A stretch of DNA of 10,554 nt from an uncultured bacterium. GTDB taxonomy: Bacteria; Bacteroidota; Bacteroidia; Bacteroidales; JACABE01. The stretch spans positions 1 through 10,554 of the forward strand of contig CAIWDQ010000165.1 of NCBI GenBank assembly GCA_903911455.1, written 5' to 3'. This document shows, piece after piece, positions 1 to 6,407 of the stretch; positions within the stretch are counted from its first letter, which is position 1, and every line of letters starts with the position of its first letter. The translations under genes were made by a program, and so were the position numbers. The notes below the pieces were generated by a model that was given only the letters and a program-made list of their open reading frames with translations, was not told the DNA's origin and searched no databases.

Positions 1-76
1 TATAAAAAAAAGTTAAATGTCAACTATGAAACTTGTTTTGCAACATAGAAGGCACTCCCCTGAATTTAAAACATCA

Positions 77-90
77 TACAATACATTGTA
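77..90. repeat. Short palindrome TACAAT-AC-ATTGTA
   Basis: The sequence reads TACAATACATTGTA, two perfect 6-bp half-sites separated by 2 bp. It has the shape of a small operator for a dimeric regulator, but it lies about 150 bp before the predicted helicase promoter and no regulator gene is nearby. In such AT-rich DNA it could occur by chance. Confidence 0.3.
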
Positions 91-143
91 AAAATAAAAC
101 AAATCATCATAAAAATAAATAATCATATCTTAATTGCCTTACA

Positions 144-179
144 ACTCAAGGCACTCCAAGTACTCAAGGCACTCCAAGT
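144..179. repeat. Perfect 18-bp tandem duplication
   Basis: The unit ACTCAAGGCACTCCAAGT occurs twice back to back, at 144-161 and 162-179, with no mismatch, followed by another ACT before the similarity ends. The inner AGGCACTCC also appears at 50-58. The unit is richer in G and C than its surroundings. A stem-loop (135-153) overlaps the first copy. The function is unknown: it may be a replication-slippage product, a protein binding site, or debris of a longer repeat. Confidence 0.8.
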
Positions 180-235
180 ACTTCCCTTTAATATTATTTA
201 TAAAAATAGATAAGGCAAATGCCAAATCTTTATAG

Positions 236-243
236 TAATTTTG
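236..243 (+). promoter_or_regulatory. Candidate -7 promoter box for the helicase gene
   Basis: TAATTTTG matches the Bacteroidota primary sigma factor -7 consensus TAnnTTTG and lies 23 bp before the TTG start, implying a very short leader. No convincing TTG-type -33 box is present at the usual distance, so this is a partial match. A small inverted repeat (GGCA-AA-TGCC, 214-223) lies just upstream. Confidence 0.35.
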
Positions 244-266
244 AAGCCTAATAATAAGAATTTATT

Positions 267-2564
267 TTGGGGAATTTTTTAACAGAACTAAATGAAGAAC
301 AACGTAAAGCCGTTGAATGTACAGAAGGCCCTGTAATGGTTATTGCGGGGGCGGGTTCGGGCAAAACGCGCGCTCTTACATATAAAATAGCTTACCTGCT
401 TAGCAAAGGCGTTGATCCTTTTAATATTTTAGCGCTTACTTTTACTAATAAAGCGGCTAAAGAAATGAAGGAACGTGTGATAAACCTTGTTGGTTCTAAC
501 GATGCACGCAATGTTTGGATGGGGACTTTCCACTCGGTGTTTGCCCGAATCTTAAGGAATGAGGCCGAAAAAATAGGGTATCCATCTAATTTCACTATTT
601 ACGATACAGATGATACGAAGAGTCTGATGAGAAGCATTTTGAAGGAACAGAATCTGGATGTTAAGCAATATGTTCCGGGTTTTGTACTGAGTCGTATTTC
701 GTCAGCTAAAAGTAGTTTGATTTCTGATGTTGATTATAATAATAATGCTGAATTAATTTTGCAGGACAGGAATGCCGGCAAACCTATGATTGGGCGTATT
801 TTTACTATTTATAACAATCGTTTGCGCAAGGCTTCGGCTATGGATTTTGATGATCTGTTGTTTAATACAAATGTATTGCTCAGAGATTTTCCTGAAGTGT
901 TGTATAAATATCAACGTAAGTTCCAATATATTTTGGTTGATGAGTATCAGGATACCAATTACGCACAATATTTAATTGTTAAAAAGCTTGCCGCGAATAA
1001 CGAAAACATCTGTGTAGTTGGTGATGATGCCCAGAGTATATACGCTTTCCGCGGAGCTAATATACAGAATATTTTAAATTTTAAGTCAGATTATCCCGAT
1101 TTGCAGATCTATAAATTAGAACAAAACTATCGTTCAACTAAAATGATCGTTAACGCTGCAAATAGTGTTATTGCAAAAAATAAAGACCAAATCTTTAAAG
1201 AAATCTGGACCGATAATGAAGACGGAAATAAAATAAAGCTTTTAAAAGCACAGAACGATAATGAAGAAGGTTCGTTGGTAGCCAATTCTATCTTTGAATT
1301 TAAAATGAACCATCAGTTGCCTAACAATGCATTTGCAATACTTTACCGTACCAATGCCCAGTCGCGTTCAATGGAAGAGGCTTTGCGAAAGCTTAATATA
1401 CCTTATCGTATTTATGGTGGTTTGAGTTTTTATAAACGTAAAGAAATAAAAGACCTTATTGCTTATTTTCGTTTGGTTATCAATCATAATGATGAAGAGG
1501 CAATGATGCGCGTAATAAATTATCCGGCAAGAGGAATAGGACAAACCTCATTAGACAGGCTTCGGATAGCTGCAGATGAAAGCGATAGAAGCGTTTGGCG
1601 TGTGATGGAAGCAATAGAATTTTTTAAAATTGACATAAATCAGGGAACCAAGAATAAGATTGCTGATTTTATTGCTATGATAAAAAGTTTTAGCATACAA
1701 CTTAAGACTCAGAATGCTTATGAAGTGGCAAAGAAGATAGCTATCACAACTGGCATCATGAAAACTCTGAATGAGGATGATACTCCTGAAGGTGTAAGCA
1801 GGCTCGAAAACATTGAGGAGTTATTGAATGCTGTTAAAGACTTTACCGAAACAGAACCCAACAACCCTGAAACATTAGAAACCGGTGAACTGCACATCAG
1901 GACGCTGGATGAATTTATGGAAGATGTTGCTTTGCTTACCGATGCTGATACTGATGATGAAAATGATAATAACAAGGTTTCTTTAATGACAATACATGCA
2001 GCTAAAGGTCTGGAATTTCCTTATGTTTATGTTGTTGGTCTTGAAGAAAACTTATTCCCTTCAATAATGTCAATAGGTTCAAGAAGTGATCTGGAGGAAG
2101 AACGAAGATTGTTTTATGTGGCAATTACACGTGCTGAAACTAGTTTAACACTTACATATGCTGAGAACAGATATCGTTGGGGAAATCTTACTTACTCAGA
2201 ACCTAGTAGGTTTATTGAAGAAATAGATGTGAGTTATATTGACTTTCCTCAAAAGAATCCTATGATAAGTAAATTGTTTTCCTCAGAGAATTTTACTAAA
2301 AAGGAATTTAATTTTAATAATCCAAAACCTGTTGATACAACAAAATTAAAGAAACTAAATCCTGAATCAGATTCATATCAATCAGAAGAAATAGATTTTG
2401 AAACTATTCAAACAGGTTTAGATGTTGAACATGATAGGTTTGGAAGAGGGAAAGTGTTGCAGGTTGAGGGGACAGGAGCTAGTAAAAAGGCAACAGTTTT
2501 CTTTGAGAATATCGGGCAAAAACAATTATTACTTAAATTTGCTAAACTTAAAGTTATCAAATAG
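267..2564 (+). CDS. uvrD: UvrD/PcrA-family superfamily 1A ATP-dependent DNA helicase
   Basis: This cytoplasmic 3'-5' DNA helicase of the UvrD/PcrA/Rep family unwinds duplex DNA in repair and replication restart. The SF1A motifs appear in order: Q-motif LNEEQRKAV (8-16), Walker A GAGSGKT (28-34), motif Ia LTFTNKAAKEM (57-67), Walker B DEYQDTN (225-231), motif III GDDAQSIYAFRG (252-263), motif IV EQNYRST (285-291), motif V with TIHAAKGLEF (575-584) and motif VI RRLFYVAITRA (613-623). The tail from about 717 resembles the Tudor-like C-terminal domain of PcrA/UvrD (RFGRGKV). At 765 residues it is full length, slightly longer than E. coli UvrD. The start is TTG: the upstream in-frame stop is at 255-257 and the first in-frame ATG is codon 24, inside the ATPase core. 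The gene appears monocistronic, 149 bp before the next. Bacteroidota usually label this protein UvrD; PcrA is an equally fair name. Confidence 0.95.
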   Translation: MGNFLTELNEEQRKAVECTEGPVMVIAGAGSGKTRALTYKIAYLLSKGVDPFNILALTFTNKAAKEMKERVINLVGSNDARNVWMGTFHSVFARILRNEAEKIGYPSNFTIYDTDDTKSLMRSILKEQNLDVKQYVPGFVLSRISSAKSSLISDVDYNNNAELILQDRNAGKPMIGRIFTIYNNRLRKASAMDFDDLLFNTNVLLRDFPEVLYKYQRKFQYILVDEYQDTNYAQYLIVKKLAANNENICVVGDDAQSIYAFRGANIQNILNFKSDYPDLQIYKLEQNYRSTKMIVNAANSVIAKNKDQIFKEIWTDNEDGNKIKLLKAQNDNEEGSLVANSIFEFKMNHQLPNNAFAILYRTNAQSRSMEEALRKLNIPYRIYGGLSFYKRKEIKDLIAYFRLVINHNDEEAMMRVINYPARGIGQTSLDRLRIAADESDRSVWRVMEAIEFFKIDINQGTKNKIADFIAMIKSFSIQLKTQNAYEVAKKIAITTGIMKTLNEDDTPEGVSRLENIEELLNAVKDFTETEPNNPETLETGELHIRTLDEFMEDVALLTDADTDDENDNNKVSLMTIHAAKGLEFPYVYVVGLEENLFPSIMSIGSRSDLEEERRLFYVAITRAETSLTLTYAENRYRWGNLTYSEPSRFIEEIDVSYIDFPQKNPMISKLFSSENFTKKEFNFNNPKPVDTTKLKKLNPESDSYQSEEIDFETIQTGLDVEHDRFGRGKVLQVEGTGASKKATVFFENIGQKQLLLKFAKLKVIK

Positions 2565-2576
2565 AAAATAAATGAT

Positions 2577-2584
2577 TACATTTG
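2577..2584 (+). promoter_or_regulatory. Candidate -7 promoter box for the DUF4290-murA unit
   Basis: TACATTTG followed by CA is a full match to the Bacteroidota -7 consensus TAnnTTTG. It lies just after the helicase stop and would give a leader of roughly 120 nt before the DUF4290 start. No clear TTG -33 element is seen upstream, so the assignment rests on the -7 box and its intergenic position. Confidence 0.4.
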
Positions 2585-2694
2585 CAAACTATTTATTGAG
2601 ATAGTTTTATAATAAATCCCAAATTGCAATCATAATTTATATATCAAAGCAAAAATACAGCTATCTTAATTTTAACATATATAAAAATAAAAAA

Positions 2695-2715
2695 ATAATT
2701 CAATATTAGAATTAT
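2695..2715 (+). promoter_or_regulatory. Small inverted repeat overlapping the DUF4290 start codon
   Basis: ATAATTC (2695-2701) is the exact reverse complement of GAATTAT (2709-2715), with a 7-nt loop. The right arm includes the first two bases of the ATG at 2714. In RNA this would be a weak, AT-only hairpin apart from one G-C pair, and could mildly mask the start. Chance is a fair alternative. Confidence 0.25.
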
Positions 2716-3352
2716 GGAATATAACACAACAAGAGGCAGGTTAGTAATTCCTGAATATGGCAGAAACGTTCAGAAAATGATAGAGGCTGCAGTACAAGAA
2801 CCTGACAAAGAAAAGCGAAACAATTTAGCAAAAGTTATCATCAGAGTGATGGGGCAAATAAATCCTCACTTAAGAGATGTAGCTGATTTTAATCATAAAC
2901 TTTGGGATCACCTGTTTATAATCTCAGATTTTAAATTGGATGTAGATTCTCCATTCCCAATTCCAACTTCAGAGATACTGGATGTAAAACCTGAAAAGCT
3001 ATTGTATAAAACTAAGAAGTTTAAATACATGCATTATGGTAGGAATATTGAAATGATCATTGAGAAAATAGCTACCCTAGAGGATGGTCCTTCCAGAACC
3101 AGACTCACAGAAGGTATTGCTCAACATATGAAAAAATGTTATCTAAACTGGAACAGAGAGTCAGTAAGTGATGAATTGATATTAGAACATCTGGAAAAAA
3201 TGTCAAATGGGAAACTTGTACTTGAAGCTGAATTCAGGTTTAAGAGATCAGATGATATTCTTGAGAAACTAAAAAAACCTTCTGCTGCATCACAATCAAG
3301 AGATAATGGCAGAGGTGGAAGAAGCAATCCAAGGAGATTTCCTAAAAGATAA
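2714..3352 (+). CDS. DUF4290 family protein, Bacteroidota-specific
   Basis: I recognise this as a DUF4290 protein, a family without a known function found in Bacteroidota and often placed directly before murA, as here (28 bp gap). It has 212 residues, no signal peptide and no membrane segment, so it should be cytoplasmic. It begins MEYNTTRGRLVIPEYGRN. The motif YGRN recurs: residues 15-18 and 108-111 each start a stretch with matching I-E, D, R, L, I and M positions, suggesting two related helical halves. The C-terminal tail (about 190-212) is low complexity and very basic, rich in Arg, Gly, Ser and Asn, resembling a nucleic-acid-contacting or disordered tail. The linkage to murA suggests a role connected with envelope growth, but that is only inference from position. 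Confidence 0.85.
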   Translation: MEYNTTRGRLVIPEYGRNVQKMIEAAVQEPDKEKRNNLAKVIIRVMGQINPHLRDVADFNHKLWDHLFIISDFKLDVDSPFPIPTSEILDVKPEKLLYKTKKFKYMHYGRNIEMIIEKIATLEDGPSRTRLTEGIAQHMKKCYLNWNRESVSDELILEHLEKMSNGKLVLEAEFRFKRSDDILEKLKKPSAASQSRDNGRGGRSNPRRFPKR

Positions 3353-3380
3353 GTGATTATATTATTTATTTCAAGATAAT

Positions 3381-4688
3381 ATGGGTTCTTTTGAAATTAT
3401 AGGCGGCAAACAATTGCATGGGGAAATAATTCCTCAGGGAGCCAAGAATGAAGCTTTACAAGTAATTTGTGCTGTATTGCTTACTGATGAGAAAGTTGTT
3501 ATCAGTAATATTCCCGACATTCGTGATGTTAACAAACTAATTGAACTCCTCGGTGAAATGGGAGTTAAAGTTGAGAAAACAGCTAAAGAGCAGTATACCT
3601 TCCAGGCAGATTGTGTAAATCTGGGATATCTTAAAAGCGATGATTTTAAAAAGAAAGCAGGTTCTTTAAGAGGATCTGTAATGATTGTAGGACCTTTGCT
3701 TGCAAGATATGGTAAAGCATATCTTCCTCAGCCGGGTGGTGATAAAATAGGTCGCAGAAGATTAGATACTCACTTCATTGGTTTTGAAAAACTAGGAGCT
3801 AAGATTAATAACGATCATAATCATAGTTTCTTTGAAATAGATGCCGCTCATCTTGAAGGATGTTATATGCTTTTGGATGAAGCTTCAGTAACCGGGACTG
3901 CAAATATAGTTATGGCTGCTGTTAAAGCCAAAGGGACTACAACTATTTTTAATGCAGCATGCGAACCATATCTTTTCCAGCTTTGTACCATGTTAAATTC
4001 AATGGGCGCAAAGATTACCGGTGTTGGTTCTAATCTTTTAAAGATAGAAGGTGTTAAAGAATTTCATGGTTGTAATCATACCTTGCTTCCTGATATGATT
4101 GAGGTAGGAAGTTTTATTGGTCTGGCTGCAATGACTAAGTCAGAACTCACTATAAAGAATGTAGATTTCCATCATCTTGGTATTATTCCTGAAGTTTTTC
4201 AACGTTTAGGGATAAAGATTGAGAAAGTTGGTAATGATATTTTAATCCCGCAAAATGATCATTATGAAGTAGAGCGTTTCATGGATGGTTCTATTATGAC
4301 TATTGCAGATGCTCCCTGGCCTGGTTTTACTCCCGATTTAATTAGTATTGCACTTGTTGTTGCTACTCAAGCAAAGGGGAGTGTTTTGATTCATCAAAAG
4401 ATGTTTGAAAGCCGTTTATTCTTTGTTGATAAACTTATTGATATGGGTGCTCAGATTATTCTTTGTGATCCTCATCGTGCTACTGTCATAGGTCTTGATC
4501 ATCAATATCCTCTTCGTGGTATCGAAATGATTTCTCCTGATATCAGAGCTGGTGTTGCATTATTAATTGCGGCTTTATCAGCTAATGGCAAAAGCGTTAT
4601 TCACAACATTGAGCAAATTGATAGAGGTTACCAGAATATTGATGAAAGATTATCTTTGCTTGGCGCAGATATTAAGAGAATAAGTTAA
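3381..4688 (+). CDS. murA: UDP-N-acetylglucosamine 1-carboxyvinyltransferase MurA, Asp-type active site
   Basis: MurA transfers enolpyruvate from phosphoenolpyruvate to the 3-OH of UDP-GlcNAc, the first committed step of peptidoglycan synthesis, in the cytoplasm. The 435-residue protein is close to the usual 420-440 and shows the EPSP-synthase-like inside-out barrel pattern. Residues matching the E. coli active site are Lys22 and Asn23 in GAKNEA, Asp319 in GFTPD (E. coli Asp305) and Arg389 in DIRAG (E. coli Arg397). The loop that carries catalytic Cys115 in E. coli (GGCxIG) reads GGDKIG here, with Asp121 in place of Cys. Asp-type MurA enzymes, as in mycobacteria and chlamydiae, are active but not alkylated by fosfomycin, so intrinsic resistance at target level is expected. 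The gene follows DUF4290 by 28 bp and is probably co-transcribed with it; 174 bp separate it from the next gene. Confidence 0.96.
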   Translation: MGSFEIIGGKQLHGEIIPQGAKNEALQVICAVLLTDEKVVISNIPDIRDVNKLIELLGEMGVKVEKTAKEQYTFQADCVNLGYLKSDDFKKKAGSLRGSVMIVGPLLARYGKAYLPQPGGDKIGRRRLDTHFIGFEKLGAKINNDHNHSFFEIDAAHLEGCYMLLDEASVTGTANIVMAAVKAKGTTTIFNAACEPYLFQLCTMLNSMGAKITGVGSNLLKIEGVKEFHGCNHTLLPDMIEVGSFIGLAAMTKSELTIKNVDFHHLGIIPEVFQRLGIKIEKVGNDILIPQNDHYEVERFMDGSIMTIADAPWPGFTPDLISIALVVATQAKGSVLIHQKMFESRLFFVDKLIDMGAQIILCDPHRATVIGLDHQYPLRGIEMISPDIRAGVALLIAALSANGKSVIHNIEQIDRGYQNIDERLSLLGADIKRIS

Positions 4689-4806
4689 GAAACTATCTAA
4701 AATATAGTCTTATAACAATGGCTTATTCTTCAAATCCCTTTTTATTTCTTATTCTTAAACTATGTTAAATACATCTTTCTTATATTTATTTAACACTACA
4801 AAATCA

Positions 4807-4834
4807 TTTGGCATTGATATAAATTATACTTTTG
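4807..4834 (+). promoter_or_regulatory. Candidate promoter of the SMR-SDR-MATE run
   Basis: TTTG at 4807-4810 and TACTTTTG at 4827-4834 match the Bacteroidota -33 (TTTG/TTG) and -7 (TAnnTTTG) elements. The 16-bp spacing is somewhat shorter than the usual 17-23. Transcription would start near 4841, leaving about 20 nt of leader before the ATG at 4863, with no room for a riboswitch. Confidence 0.5.
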
Positions 4835-4862
4835 TATCTTTTTTTGATTAAGCAAATCAGTT

Positions 4863-5177
4863 ATGAAGTGGGTTATATTAGGTATAGGTATTATTTTTGA
4901 AGTTTTAGGAACTGTTTGCATGGAAAAAGCAGATGGTTTCACTAAACTGATACCCTCTATTCTGGTGTTTGTTTTTTATGGAATTAGCTTAGCAGCTTTG
5001 GTTTTGGTATTAAAAAAGATGGAAGTAAGTATTGCTTATGCGATTTGGGCAAGTGCCGGTACTGCATTGATAGCAATGATAGGTATTATATGGTATCACG
5101 AATCACTTTCTATTACTAAAGTTGCTTCTATTACTTTAATTATACTTGGTATTCTAGGTCTTGAGCTTTTTGATTAA
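4863..5177 (+). CDS. Small multidrug resistance (SMR) family transporter, Qac/EmrE-like
   Basis: A 104-residue inner-membrane protein with four predicted transmembrane helices, the size and layout of the SMR family, which works as an antiparallel dimer exchanging protons for cationic or hydrophobic substrates. The essential membrane glutamate is Glu13 (EmrE Glu14), followed by the family signature GFTKLIPS (25-32). Helix 3 has IAYAIW with Tyr59 and Trp62, matching EmrE Tyr60 and Trp63. Helix 4 is glycine-containing (Gly96, Gly99), as needed for dimer packing. The residues after Glu13 are VLGT rather than the VVWA typical of guanidinium exporters (Gdx/SugE), so I favour the Qac-like subtype, with the real substrate unknown. 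It is the first gene of a tight run: 14 bp to the SDR gene, which leads to a second exporter. Confidence 0.9.
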   Translation: MKWVILGIGIIFEVLGTVCMEKADGFTKLIPSILVFVFYGISLAALVLVLKKMEVSIAYAIWASAGTALIAMIGIIWYHESLSITKVASITLIILGILGLELFD

Positions 5178-5191
5178 TTAACTATTAATAA

Positions 5192-6352
5192 ATGAATATA
5201 TTTCTTACAGGTTCTACAGGCTTTTTAGGTGGTGAATTACTTGTTAATTTATCTAAACAAAAAGATGTTGACAAAATTTATTGCCTTATTAGAGCTTTGT
5301 CTGAAGCTGATGCAATTCATAGGATTGAACACATCTTTGATCTTCATGATGATGAATACGACAGAAATAAGATTATCCCTATTATTGGTAACCTTTTTGA
5401 TGATAAACTTACCGAATCTCTTAAAACTAATAAAAATCTTAATGATATTGATGTAATCATACATTCAGCTGCTAATACTTCTTTCTCCAGAATATATGAT
5501 GACCTTGTAGTTAGAGCTAATATTGGTGGGTTACAAAAGATATTAGAATGGGCCAAAGACCTTTCACATTTAAGTACTTTCCTTTATGTTGGTACAGCTA
5601 CTATTTGTGGTAAAGATATTAAGAACCGACTTATTTTTGAAGATGAATCTCCTAATCTTCAAGCTAACCATCTTGTAAAATATACTTATACTAAGATGCA
5701 AGGCGAGATATTGCTTCGTCAGTATTTAAAAGAAGATCAGATACTAATTGCCCGTCCTTCAATTATTATGGGCGACAGCAGACCTTGGATTCCTCGTTCT
5801 CCTGTTATACTTTGGGCATTAGCTACCATCAATCTGATGCGTTTGGTGCCTATTCATCCACATTATCCTTTAGATATTATTTCTGTTGATTATGCTTCTA
5901 ATGCTATTGTTCAGTTGTTGTTAGCTAAGCGTAATTATAATGTTTATCATATTTCATCAGGCAAAGATTCTGCAACTACACCTTTTAAGGTAACTAAAAC
6001 TATTGAAGCTTATTTTCCTGAAAGACCACCTTTTCATTTCGTTAATAAATCAATGATTAGTCAGATGAAGAACTGGGCTAAGGACAGACTTCAACCGGGT
6101 AGCGAATTATATAACTATCAGGAGTATCTTGACTACTGGACTAATAGTTTTAAAGATAATGGCAAGCTACGTATACTTCTATATGCTATTGAATCTTATT
6201 TTGAATTTATTGAGTTAGGGCATGTGTTTGATAATACAAGATTGCTTCAGGATGTTAAAATACCTGCTTCAATTCCTGCTGAAACTTATATCGTTAATTC
6301 ATTGGATTTCCTTGAAAAGATAGATGTATTTGAAGGTGCTATTGATCCTTAA
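5192..6352 (+). CDS. Extended SDR, thioester/acyl reductase-like (NAD_binding_4 type)
   Basis: A 386-residue, apparently soluble, NAD(P)-dependent oxidoreductase of the extended short-chain dehydrogenase class. The N-terminal Rossmann motif TGSTGFLGG spans 6-14. A second nucleotide-site motif HSAANTSF begins at 91. The catalytic region has GTATICG (134-140) and Tyr164-x3-Lys168, and RPSIIMG follows at 188. The TGFLGG motif with HSAAN and RPS is characteristic of the male-sterility/NAD_binding_4 group, which includes fatty acyl-CoA reductases and the thioester reductase domains of carboxylic acid reductases and peptide synthetases. No carrier or adenylation domain is attached, so a free acyl-CoA or acyl-carrier substrate, or a sugar-nucleotide-like one, are all possible. 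It sits 14 bp after the SMR gene and 55 bp before the MATE gene. A product aldehyde or alcohol handled by the flanking transporters is inference only. Confidence 0.8.
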   Translation: MNIFLTGSTGFLGGELLVNLSKQKDVDKIYCLIRALSEADAIHRIEHIFDLHDDEYDRNKIIPIIGNLFDDKLTESLKTNKNLNDIDVIIHSAANTSFSRIYDDLVVRANIGGLQKILEWAKDLSHLSTFLYVGTATICGKDIKNRLIFEDESPNLQANHLVKYTYTKMQGEILLRQYLKEDQILIARPSIIMGDSRPWIPRSPVILWALATINLMRLVPIHPHYPLDIISVDYASNAIVQLLLAKRNYNVYHISSGKDSATTPFKVTKTIEAYFPERPPFHFVNKSMISQMKNWAKDRLQPGSELYNYQEYLDYWTNSFKDNGKLRILLYAIESYFEFIELGHVFDNTRLLQDVKIPASIPAETYIVNSLDFLEKIDVFEGAIDP

Positions 6353-6407
6353 TCTATACCTTTTTTAAAGTCTTATTCTTTCTTTATAACATTTTAATAT
6401 ATCTATC

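Larger units (their letters stand above)
1..266. other. Intergenic region upstream of the helicase gene
   Basis: This AT-rich stretch holds no credible open reading frame. It contains a short palindrome (77-90), a small stem-loop (TGCCTT at 135-140 pairing with AAGGCA at 148-153), a perfect 18-bp tandem repeat (144-179) and a candidate -7 promoter box just before the helicase start. The 9-mer AGGCACTCC occurs three times (50-58, 149-157, 167-175), so the tandem repeat may be part of a more degenerate repeat field. The gene to the left lies outside the window. Confidence 0.6.

Noticed and set aside
392..595. Antisense reading frame inside the helicase gene
   Set aside because: It is a shadow of the strongly conserved helicase ATPase core and resembles no known protein. 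Other antisense frames at 753-968, 1718-1975, 3139-3327, 5249-5464, 5344-5556 and 6365-6607 were rejected for the same reason.
4692..4708. Terminator after murA
   Set aside because: The only stem found (ACTAT/ATAGT) is 5 bp of weak pairing with no U tract, too weak to call.
4689..4862. Guanidine or other riboswitch controlling the SMR gene
   Set aside because: SMR genes can be riboswitch-controlled, but the promoter candidate leaves a leader of only about 20 nt, no conserved aptamer motif is visible, and the SMR subtype looks Qac-like rather than guanidinium-specific.
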